Source: Todiramphus chloris collaris
Taxonomy: Eukaryota; Chordata; Aves; Coraciiformes; Alcedinidae
Assembly (NCBI GenBank): GCA_025345505.1
Contig: JANVCC010000018.1
Coordinates: 39,481,242-39,545,241 of the forward strand
Length of the DNA: 64,000 nt
Reading direction: 5' to 3'
Below are positions 13,655-24,000 of this stretch, in pieces. Position numbers and translations under genes: made by a program. A model generated the notes under the pieces. The model did not search any database. It saw only the letters and a list, made by a program, of their open reading frames with translations, and had not been told where the DNA came from. Every line of letters begins with the position of its first letter. Position 1 is the stretch's first letter.

Positions 13655-13771
13655 ATTAACAAGTTGATCAGTCATTAAATGTTGTTTGACCTTAATTTAC
13701 TCCAAGGGAATTTTTGAATCTTGCATGACCCTCTGCGTTACCCGGGATAGCTCAGCAATTGGGTTGTGACA

Positions 13772-16700
13772 AATGGTGCAAAGAGTAAGGAAGGGACGTA
13801 GGGGATGCAAAAAGAAGAGACATGGAGACAATTCTTGAGAAGTTATGAGGCAGCATAGAGCCAGTTGCTTGAGACAGTAACAAATTCCACCTAATTTTCG
13901 AAAGAAGCAACAAAAGACAGGATCAGTTTTTGATAGAGCACAGCAGGGAAAGCGTATAAGTCATCTGCAATCGATAATTTTGCCATAAGGCTAAGCTACT
14001 TCCTTGATAAAGAGCTGGCTTTGATGTCAAAAGGAGCAGGTGCCTGTGGGAGGTCAAAGTTTGAAATCAGATTACTCACAAGGATCAGAAAGATAATCAA
14101 ATCTGCCCAGTTCTGTGGCAGTGACATATCAGTACAAAAGACTTGAGTTCTAAATAGCCACAGTTAGGAATGAAAAAGGATAACTGCAAAATCCTGATGA
14201 GAGGACAAAAGGGAAGAATGATTTCTGAGGGCAACTCATTTCCGACTGACTTGAAAGGACCAAGCTCACTGGCCTGTTAAATGGCTTTTGCTGTTCAGTT
14301 GAGAGGGAACTAGAAGCAAGGACACTCGGACAAAGATGCACAGAGGAGCATGAGCCTTGCATGGCTAGTAAGTGTTGCAATTTTAGGAGGGAAATACACA
14401 GAGCCCAAGTAAACCCTGTACAATACATTGAGAAAGTGGGACACACTGAATGGGAGAAAGCCAAAGTGAGACAGAAGAAAATGTTTGTAAAGGAGAAATG
14501 TGTCTGAAATCCCACTTTTCTCAGAACGCCCCCAGAACCACATACTTATGTAGAACTGGGATTTGCAAGGAAAAGCAACCTTCTGGACAGTGGTACTAAC
14601 TCATGCCTCTGTGGGTGGTTTGCTAGCTCCTTTCCTCTCCTTAAAGACCCAGGTAGAGGAAGAGCTGTTCACCTTCTACACAGTGCCCTGTCTGGTTACA
14701 GTACGTGTCTAGCAAATGTGACATCTGAATTCAAGGGTTTGGGGGTTTAAAGCTGCATAGTCTGCACTCTTGAGAGTGTCCTAGCCTCCAGAGCGTCTGA
14801 TTACAGAGGGCATGCAGAGTGTGTGATAAATGTCCTATGGCATCAGAACTGGCTTTGTCCCATGTTAACACTGAGATGTCTGTGTGGGCCTATACTCCTC
14901 CCCTTTCATGACATCCCAAAGGCAAGGCAAAATGGCCTGGATGAGCCTGGCTGAAGAAGTAGAGTACCCTGGTCAGCCTACTCAGATGACATCAGCAAGA
15001 CAATGTTCAGGTAAGAGCATCATGACCATCTTTGTCAGCCCAGAATGGCCTGTTTGTAACTCAACAGCTGCCATGGAGCCTGAGAGCATCAATAAAAGCC
15101 ATATTTCATCCACTTTTATGTACCTTTTTCCCTTTTGTAACCATATCTGCCTGTTTTTTTCAGAGGCAGGGAAAGAAACCATCATTCACAGCTCATACTT
15201 GAACAACAAAACTAACTCTTTCATTCTGACAAAGAAAGGTTACTTGATGGAATCAGACAGTGTATCCAAAATCCTGTCTCTGAAAGGAGGGTTTTGATAC
15301 AGTTTGATTATTCTTTTTCCTTCGTGTAAAAACTATATTTCAGTTTCAGAAAACTCTTTATTTTGTTTTGATTCTTTTCCTTTTGTGTATCTTAGTCAAT
15401 AAATGTCCAGACTTTGGCACCAAATTCTTACTTTGTCATGGCAACAGTGTAGTCCTTATCCTTCAGACCCTGAGCCTTGTTCTATGTTGTTCAGTAATGT
15501 AAACAACTTTGACAGCCCAGGCTTAATTATTTTATCAAAAATAATACAACATAGTCTTATTAACAATTATATGTAACAAGTAATCAACATTAATACAACT
15601 CCAGGTTGTAGATTTGCTATCCCTCTTTTTAGTAAAGCTGCCCCTTAATGAATGTAATATATATATCTCTTTGTCATCTTTATCATCTTTATCTTTAAAG
15701 AATAAGACTAACAAAACATTCATTTGAATTTTAAAAATTCAGTTGATTTCAGGTGTTTGCTTTGAATGTAACCTGCATTCTGATTTTTTTTTTTAAATAT
15801 ATATGTTGTAATATACGTTTGCAAGTAGCTCTTCTACTATCCCTGTCTTCTGAAGGAGTTTAGGCCAGTAATCTAGACTAGCAAAACTCAGCAGCTATAG
15901 CCATTCCATTTTCTGTTCTGACACTAAGCATGCTTGTGCAGTTTCCTAGGCAGCAAGTCAAAGTTTTATACTCCTATGTGGCCCTGTTACAGCCCGTCCC
16001 TATTCTTCTCTTGTCTTCTGGAGAAGCACAGATGTTCCCTTGTCTTTGAAGACTTGTGTTCTCAGCCAGTGCACACTTTGTTCTCTAAAACTTCATACAA
16101 TTTATATGAAAACTACTTCCAGTAAATGATCTTAATTTACAATTTTGCCTCAGTTTCATAAGTCCATCTGTAACCTTTCTTGATGCCTTCAGTAAATGCC
16201 TTCAGTGTTTGTATCTTCCTTATTGGTAGTTTACACTACCTTGATGTTTTGTGCTTGGCACTCATGCAGATATCTATTTAAAAGTACATTTTTAGCACAG
16301 GGATTTAGCCTTCTGATTCCTATTAACAGTAATGGGAACTGCATAGCTAAGTCAATTACCATGAACTGTGCTGAACATTTACCACTTACTACCTTCCCTT
16401 TGTTTTCCCTTTAAGATGTTTTCTAGCCTTTCTGAAGTTAGTGTACTGATCTGGGTAATGTAGCTGGATATGGGTCACTAAAAATCTTGCTTATACTAAT
16501 GTGTATTTGTTGTTATGTCTACTGACAGAAGTGAAATACCTCTTCTGCTACTGCATGACTTCAGTGACTGGCTATGAGCTTTTCATTTTGATGCTGCTTC
16601 ACATTCACCCTGAAGAAACAGAGGAGCAGTGTGAGTTTGACCAAGGGTACAACCACAGGACTCTCACATGAGGACTCTCACTAAGTCTACTGTGGAACCT

Positions 16701-18019
16701 CTCAAATTTGACTGCACGTTAAGTACCCAAGTGAGAATACAAATGAGCCTGAGCTCAACTCTGGTATAGTTGACACAAACATTTCCCTTCTATCTGCCAC
16801 TGCTTCCCTCACTGACAAGTGCGGGACGACAAGATAAAGGTGGGGGACTAAATGAATTCAAGAAGGAAAAGCCAAGTTTAACAGTGAGGGGGATAGCTGG
16901 CAAAACCCACAGTCCTTTGGAAAGATAATACCACAGCAGCAGTCAATCTTGTGAGTGGTCTTGACATCCCAACACATGCATTTTTGCTTGGGGAGGTAGT
17001 ACTTTTTGTCAAAAGTGTTTTTGTCTTCTTCAGCTCACAAAGGGACTTTGTCCTTTCCATTTAGATAAGGACCTACTCAGTATGACCTACACTTTCATAT
17101 TGTCACTGTAAAGAGAGAACAGAATTTCTGTCAGAATGGTTAAAGGAGACAAAGAAAAAAAACCATCTCTTTTATTTTAATTTCAACAATGCAAGAATTT
17201 TCTATTTTTCATTGTGAACTATTTTTAACAAAGTAAAATTTGGGAAAAAAAAAGTAAAGATGTTTATCAGCTTTGTCAGAAATAATTTTATTTCATTAGC
17301 TCTGGTTCAAAGCTTCCCAGCCATGTAGGCAAAATTGTCTGAGGGTAAGAGAACCTAATTAAAATGAAGAGCTGTGAGTAGACTGCTAGGTGGGTAAAGA
17401 GAGTGGGAGTAAAACCTCCTTCTGCCTCACTGTAGTAGCTGACAACTTCCTCAGAAGAAGCAGCAGCAATGAAAGGAGAGGGTTGTATGGATAAAATATA
17501 TGTATCTTCTTTCTGGATGGTACACTGTTTAAGCAGATTGTCCTGGAATTTCATATGCAAAGCAAGTGGTCTCTTCCCCCTGCTTCTCTTACATATTCAG
17601 TTCTCTTCATCTATGTCTATGTCTAAATGTGGACTGTCAGAATATCTAGCAGTGCAGTTATTCGCCTCCTCCATATACATTTGTCTCCCATTTGCTTATC
17701 TATCTACCAGGAAATGTAGCAGTACCATAAAACAATTGTCCTTTTGCTAAGATTAATATCCTGTGGTTAGCATCAAACTAGCATCTCACAGCAGTGCAAC
17801 CTCTCTGGTTTTTCTGAACTTCAGATCTCACTAAACCAGATACATGCATACAGGCTTGTAAAGGCACTAATAATAATTACATTTAAAATATTTTTAGTCA
17901 GTACAGCTGGTAATTTCACATAGAACTTTCTCATTCAGGAAAAAGCTGGTCAAGGAGCTCACATAATAATTAATTTTTCTTCTTAGCAAATCCTGATATA
18001 CTATGGAAGTCTTAGAAGG
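13772..18019. other. Non-coding stretch, possible ERV remnant at start
   Basis: The first few tens of bases hold the primer-binding-site-like sequence next to the probable LTR. After that, no gag, protease or polymerase motif is visible. A + strand frame at 14884-15297 (137 codons) and a - strand frame at 14150-14515 (121 codons) show no recognisable domain. Near 15399 a TCAATAAATG motif is followed by mixed sequence ending in TTTGTCATGG, which could be a second decayed LTR end but is not supported otherwise. Confidence 0.45.
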
Positions 18020-18160
18020 TGTCCTGAGATTTTGAAAAGATGAGCTGAGAAAATGTATCCTGTTCCTCTGAAATCAATCCTGACACAGTATTGGTAAAAA
18101 TAATATGGAACGTGGTCTGTCATGAGTTAAGGAATGGTTACATAGCTTATGCCAATTAGC
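18020..18160 (+). mobile_element. Ancient CR1 LINE, 5' part of split copy
   Basis: This segment precedes the younger CR1 and resembles the old CR1 coding strand around the block reading 'AATATGGAACGTGGTCTG... CATGAGTTAAGG'. Its continuation, interrupted by the younger insertion, resumes at 19896 with the next part of the CR1 reverse transcriptase region. Similarity is weak and the left end is a guess. It is listed mainly because the downstream half is convincing and a host is needed for the nested insertion. Confidence 0.4.
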
Positions 18161-18162
18161 TT

Positions 18163-19802
18163 AACGAGGTGGGAGATATAGTAACAGAGGATGCAAAGAT
18201 GGCAGAGCTGCTGAATGCCTTCTTTGCTTCAGTCTTTACTTCTAAAACCAGCCCTCAGGAACCCCAGTCACTGGAGGTAAGACAGCAGAACTGGAGAGAG
18301 GAAGACACTCCACTAGTCATTCAGGACTGGGTTAGGAATCATTTGGATAAACTGAAAATGCACAAATCCATGGTCCCCGATGAGGTGCATCCACATGCGC
18401 TGAGAGAACTGGTTGACACTGTTGCTGGCCCTCTTTCCGCCATTTTTGAAAAATCATGGAGAACAGGAGAGGTGCCTGATGACTGGAAGAAAGGCAATGT
18501 CAATCCAGTCTTCAAAAAGGGCAAGAGGGAAGATCTAGGCAACTACAGACCCGCCAGCCTCACTTCCATCCCTGGAAAGGTGATGGAGCAGATCATTCTG
18601 GAGGCCATCTCTAACCACATGGAAGAAAAGAAGGTTATCAGGAGTAGCCAACATGGATTTACCAAAGCAAAATCTTGCTTGACTCATCTGCCATCCTTCT
18701 ATGAAGCCATGACCAAATGGGTAGATGAAGCGAGAGCAGTGAATGTCATTTACCTTGACTTCTGTAAGGCTTTTGATACCGTCTCCCATAACATCCTCAT
18801 AGAAAAACACAATAAATGTGGCACAGACAATCAGTCTGTGACATGGATTGAAAACAGGCTCAACAGCAGAGTTCAGAGGGTTGTGATCAGAGGTGAAGAG
18901 TAAAGCTGGAGGCCTGTGGCCAGTGGTGTTCCCCAGGGATCAGTACTGGGTCCTGTTTTGTTCAATATCTTCATCAACAACCTGGACGAGGGGTTAGAGT
19001 GTTTCCTCAGCAAGTCTGCTGATGATATGAAACTGGGAGGAGTGGCTGACACACCAGAAGGCTGTGCTGCTGTCTAATGTGATCTAGACAGCCTGGAGAG
19101 CTGGGCGAAGATGAACCTCATGAAGTTCAATAAGGACAAGTGTAGAGTCCTGCATCTGGGGAGAAATAACACCAGGCACCTGTACAGTTTAGTGGTCACC
19201 TTACTGGAAAGCAGCACCATGGAGAAAGACCTTGGAGTCCTAGTGGATAGCAAGTTATCCATGCAATGTGCCCTTGTGGCCAGGAAGGCCAATGGCATCC
19301 TGGGGTACATTAAGAAAACTGTGTCCGGCAGGTCCAGGGAGGTTCTCCTCCCTCTCTACTCTGTCCTAGTTAGACCACACCTGGAAAACTGTGTCCAGTT
19401 TTGGTCTCCTCAGTTTAAGAGAGACAGGGATCTACTGGAAAGAGTCCAACGGAGATCTACGAGGATTATTAAGGGACTTGAGCATCTCCCCTATGAAGAA
19501 AGACTGAGGGAATTGAGGCTGTTTAGTCTTGAGAGGAGAAGACTGAGAGAGGATTTTACTGATGTCTATAAATATCTGAAGGGTGGATGGAAGGAGCCAA
19601 TCTCTTTTCTGTAGTGCCCTGCAAGAAGACAAGGAACAATAGGTATAAACTTGAGCACAGAAGGTTCTACCTCAACATAAGGAGGAACTTTACTGTGAGG
19701 GTGACAGAACACTGGAACAGGCTGCTCAGAGAGGTTGTGAAGTCACCTTCTCTAGAGACTTTCAAAACCTGTCTGGTTGCCTCCCTGTGTAACATGCCTT
19801 AG
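18163..19802 (+). pseudogene. CR1 reverse transcriptase remnant
   Basis: A partial CR1 ORF2 with no endonuclease domain and no genuine start codon; the first codons read on from a truncated 5' edge. One frame runs from 18163 to about 19600, broken by TAA at 18901-18903 and TAA at 19075-19077. A frameshift near 19590 moves the last 70 codons to another frame, which closes with TAG at 19800-19802. The first catalytic aspartate is kept (codon 18757-18759, in YLDF). The second box, normally FADD or YADD, reads SADD at 19015-19026, so the aromatic residue is lost. The mutation load marks an inactive fossil. Confidence 0.92.
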
Positions 19803-19866
19803 GTGATCATGGTTTGGTAGGGGGGTTGGACTGGATGATCTCTAGAGGTACCTTCCAACCCCTAAC

Positions 19867-19895
19867 ATTCTATGATTCTATGATATGATTCTATG
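19867..19895 (+). repeat. CR1 3' terminal octamer repeat
   Basis: Three copies of ATTCTATG, with a 5-base interruption (ATATG) before the last. This microsatellite-like tail replaces poly(A) in the CR1 family and is known to be where reverse transcription is primed. It fixes the 3' edge of the younger CR1. Confidence 0.93.
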
Positions 19896-21060
19896 AATCA
19901 GCAACCGTTTTGTAGAAAACAGATCCTGTTGAACTAACCTCTAACGTAATATAGTAGGGTTCTGTAAGGCAGTTGGCTTAGCACTCCTGTGAACAAGCAT
20001 GACCAGTCCTAATCTGCCATAAATTTAATATGACAGGTAAAAAGGCTTTAACTGAGAGATGACAAAAAAACCCAGTAGAAACCAAAGAATTCTTCCAACA
20101 ACAGAGTGTTTGAGTGCTATCCAACAATTTGTTAGATACTGCATTATGGTAGAGTGCAATCCCTTGTGAATGTGGGCATAAACTACAATTCCTGGATGGG
20201 ATTCATCCTAAGGAGATTATGATTTCACATTTTTGATGTGAAATAAAAGCATGAAAATTATACTGAAGCAAGTATTCATTTAAATTTCATAGCAGAAAAA
20301 GAATCTGAAAAAAAAGAACTTTTTCCAGGAAAAAAAGTAGGTACTATGGGAGATGAATTTTTGTCTACTACTCATCTGAAATGAAAACTCCTACAGAATT
20401 ATAACTCTAAATATTCATGGTCATACATTTAAAAACTGTGTGTAGGTCAGTATTCGAGAATAAGGGACTGTATCCAGAAATGTAGTGACACTGGAAAAGG
20501 ATCTGTAAGCCTTAATATAAACAGTTACATCTTTGCTGTCATTGTGATCGGCTGATATAAGTCTTGGCTGTACAAGGACAGGAATATCAAATAATCATGG
20601 TAGATGTTTTTATCTTTTGTATACTACTGAGACCATAACTGAAAAAAACCCAACCATTTCTGGTGCTGCAGTTTAAAAAACATTCTGAAAAAGAAGCATT
20701 CAAAAACAGTTCAAGATTTTGAGTTTGGAATACATATTTCTTACCGAGAAACATAAGAAGCTTCATCTACTTTGTTGAAGAGAAGGCTAAGGGATGGTTT
20801 GATCATGGTCTCTGAATACCTACCTGAAGAACAGAATTCTCATAGTTTAATCTAGCAGTAAAAAACATAATGAGATTCAGAAGCTGGAAGCTGAGGCAAG
20901 ACAAACTTGAAACACAGAACTCATTTTTAGCACTAAAGGTAACTAATTATAATCATAACTTACCTAGGAATGTGGTCCACTATGTGGATCCTTTATTTTA
21001 GAATTGAATGTCCTTCTGAAACATAAGCCATAGTTAAACCAGAAATTACTGAGAGGTTTC
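19896..21060 (+). mobile_element. Ancient CR1 LINE, 3' part of split copy
   Basis: Heavily decayed CR1 coding and 3' sequence that resumes straight after the younger insertion. Recognisable blocks, in CR1 order, are GAAAACAGATCCTGTTGAAC (19915 on), TTCTGTAAGGCAGTTGGCTTAG (about 19960) for the FCKAFDL palm motif, and CTGAGAGATG near 20052. Next come a 'GGGACTGTATCC...GTGACACTGGAAAAGGATCT' block (about 20464-20505), a GAGAAGGCTAAGG-GATGGTTTGATCA block (about 20780-20805) and GAAGCTGGAAGCTGAGGCAAGACAAA near 20880. Last is an AACATAAGCCATAGTTAAACCAGAA block (about 21020) of the 3' UTR. Frames are fully broken. It belongs to the old, turtle/crocodilian-like CR1 layer. No octamer end is preserved, so the right edge is approximate. 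Confidence 0.75.
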
Positions 21061-24000
21061 TGTGGCTATGTTCTGCTGAAAGCAAAACAAAATAATCTTT
21101 TGATGACAACTTTCCAACTTAAAATTTGTGAATTTTACCCAGAGTGTAAAAATATGAATCAAATATTAACTACTCCTAATGTCTACCTGAGACCACAGAA
21201 AACATGAAACTTCACATCTGAAATGCAAACAGTGTATTCCTAAAGGACTGATGATTCAAGTGTTCATTAACTGTGGAAATGTCAGCTCCTTCATTCCCCA
21301 TCAAACAATAAAAAAAATGTTCATATTATAAGTCTAAAATCTGGCTTGAGCTGTGGGTCATTAAAATGCCGAATAAGTATAGGTTTGGGAACTTAGGTAT
21401 ATGTGCCAATGCTATGCAAATGAAGATAAAAAAACCTTGCACCATAGCAGATTGGGCACTTATCTTTCATCATGGCTTCTACAGAAAACTTCTGAAATCC
21501 TAAATCACACCATCTTGTTTTTTTGGTTTTTTTTTTGCTAGGCACCTGGCCTCTCTGTTTGAATGTATCTCCTATTGCATCCCTGTATCTTTGATAGCCA
21601 GGCCAGATGCTCATTTACACCAGAACTGATATGAGGATGGAGATCTATTTGACAGAGTTGTGTACCAGTGATTGAAATCGCCAAAGAATTGATGACAAAA
21701 AAACTTTTATGTGTTTAATCATCATATCTATCCTATGTCTATTGGTTTAAAAAAGTTACCCAGTCCCTGATGTTTTCTGGACTAATACAAGTTAGTTGTC
21801 AACTATAAACCTGTGAACAACTTTCATTTTTATTTCACATGTTTATATTTCTCAGTGGCTTTTCTTTTCCCAGGGGAACCTCTATGTATATTTTAAAGAA
21901 TCCTGGGAAGTCTGATGGTATTGGCATGAAACTGAACAAGCTTGTGAACTTCTCTGTGAAGGACTTGGCTTTTTGGAGGTAAGAAAACGAATGAAGTGGA
22001 AGAGTCAAACCATGCAAGTTAGTTGTGGATATTAACCAGATTTTATTCAACATTGGTCTATTTTTTGTAAAATCACTTCCTCTTCATATTCATCTTGCCA
22101 TTGCTTTCTACAATAATGGGACTCCCTCCCATAAGACATAATCTGACCACTTGGCATTTAATTTATTCAGTGACATATTTACTCGGTTTACCTGATCTTG
22201 GTAAAAGGTAGGAGGAAAAGGCAGTTACTCCTGAAGGTTTAAATTTCATGAAGATTAGCAACATAGGGTGAATAAAGCAAAGAAAGTAAAAGAAAGTGAA
22301 GAACTGCTGCTAAGAGAAGGTGACAGAAAATTAAAGGCAATTTGTAATTTGTGTTTTATGGATGAAAATAAAAGAATATGTTGTGAAAGCATAAAGGGTG
22401 TTTAGTATGAACTGAGCCTGTGTTTGAGTGATAGCTGAGAGATAAATATAATGTGGAACTTGGCACGGATACACAGACGCCTGAGCAGTTTCTGGAATCA
22501 CCTCTTTTTCGGTATTCATCACATACATCACAATGGAGCTGTTTGAGAGGCATAAATAATGTGACTCATAAATTTAACTGTGTTAGGCTAACAACTTGCA
22601 GTAAACTAAACAAAATAAGGAAAGAAACCTGTTAAACACAGAGAGCTGTAGTATTACACAAGAAGTGAAATATGGGTCATGTCCCCAGCTGGAGGAGCAC
22701 TCATGGCTTATCTTCACAGGTTGTTTGGGAACAGGTTGGCACACATGGCCCATAAGGGCTTGGATCAGGCATCTGATAAACAGATATAAATTACTGTAAA
22801 CCCGAGTACTGTAGCTGTATTTCTGAAGTGAACAACCAAGACACATTTCCATTGTATTTTCCCTTGTCTCCCTTCTCTCTGTGCCTCTGGTTTAGTTTCT
22901 TTATTTTCTAAAGGAGGCAAGATCTGAAGCACTGACCAGGGTTGTGGGACAGTTCAGCTGGAAGCTTGGACTGTGTCCAGCTCTACAGACTCAAGCACAT
23001 TGCTTAGTCTTTCTTTGCCTCTATTCTCACACAGCTCCTGTTTTTATACATTGTCTTCTTACAAGTCATTGGTTAAGATGCACAAACTGCAGCTGGAGTG
23101 GAAACCAAAACTTGGTCTCTTCACTGGCTGATGGGGAGATGATGGGTGATGCAAAAATAGGCTGATTTATGTGAGCGTGGTCCAGTGACAAAACGAGGTT
23201 AAGACCTCCAGTTCTTCTCAGATGTTACAACATGGCTTATAAAGCAAGTCATGAACTGCTTTAAATCACAGGGATGATCACCTAAAGAAGACAAAAATCA
23301 CAGCTCAGTATGATGGCTAGCCACAGGTGATGTTCTTCACAGAAGCTCAGCCATTGCTTGGCCAGGACTGAGGGCTGCTGGAGGAGGCAGGGTAAGATGG
23401 TCTGCTCCCACCTACCTTACCCTGCCCATTGCTGCCAGTGAAATAGCCTGCCTTCCCCAAGAGTGTGAACCACTCCTGTGTCTCGCTTGACTGAAACTTG
23501 GTAATTAAAGGCCTTTCCCTGTTAATTGAACTGGCCTGCTCTGTTGCACTTTGCATTGAACTCAAAGCTAAAATAGATGTGCTCTTATCTAACATTGTGT
23601 GTCAGATTACATGGGGGAAGATGCTTAGGCTGTTGTCCAGCAAATTTTTAGGGGTTTCTTTTTTTTTTTTTTCTGTGTGCATGTCTAGACATTAGTACTT
23701 GAACACAATTTAGGTACTTATGGTTGTTTCTCCTGTAGAAATCTTCTCTTGGAGAGATTATTTCTTGGAACTTCCTTTTCTTGACCTTTAAGGATATTCC
23801 CTTCATTTACTGCGTTTTTACAGAGGATCATATATCCTAACCTTTAACTTTAGCTCAAACCAGCATTTTAAGCATGCAGGAATTTCAAATATTCTGTAGA
23901 TCCATCTCTGCACTTCTTCTTCATCAAAGAAGAACTATATTAAGATCTGCTTTGTAACAGGCCAGTAATTTTTGCTTCGGTCCTGCAAGGCCTGCCTTTG

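Larger units (their letters stand above)
13122..13771 (+). mobile_element. Probable retroviral-type LTR (solo or 5' LTR)
   Basis: The segment has the layout of an LTR on the + strand. A TG start (TGTAGAAGCC) comes first, with a TATA box (TATAAAA, 13404-13410) about 280 bases in. A C/T-rich region and an AATAAA signal (13649-13654) follow, and it ends in TTGTGACA. Just downstream, after two bases, TGGTGCAAAGAGTAAGG resembles a tRNA-complementary primer binding site of the TGG-TG class. That would make it a 5' LTR with a stub of internal sequence. I found no matching target duplication at the two proposed ends, and no gag or pol frame downstream. Both ends, especially the 5' end, are uncertain. 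An unrelated old promoter is a possible alternative. Confidence 0.45.
18161..19895 (+). mobile_element. CR1 LINE, 5'-truncated, younger copy
   Basis: A 1.7-kb non-LTR retrotransposon fragment that starts inside the second open reading frame (reverse transcriptase) and runs to the 3' end. Hallmarks in order are FFASVF near the start, the palm block with YLDFCKAFD (18751-18777), VPQGSVLGP near 18935, the C-terminal WNRLLREVV block (about 19714-19740) and a short 3' UTR with GGTTGGACTGGATGATCTCT. It ends with ATTCTATG octamers. It begins at the edge of an AATTAGC and ends at an AATCAGC, a possible 7-bp target duplication with one mismatch. It interrupts an older CR1 on the same strand. 5' truncation is normal for CR1. 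It cannot be autonomous. Confidence 0.95.

Noticed and set aside
14150-15297. Frames of 121 (-) and 137 (+) codons downstream of the probable LTR, considered as gag or env remnants
   Set aside because: No zinc knuckle, protease, polymerase or transmembrane envelope pattern is visible in either, and they lie on opposite strands.
15391-15430. Possible second LTR end (TCAATAAATG followed by TTTGTCATGG)
   Set aside because: No similarity to the probable LTR at 13122-13771 could be seen, and no TATA box or matching start is visible.
18339-18810. Antisense frames opposite the CR1 reverse transcriptase (67 and 91 codons)
   Set aside because: They are shadows of the + strand CR1 coding sequence, whose motifs are unmistakable.
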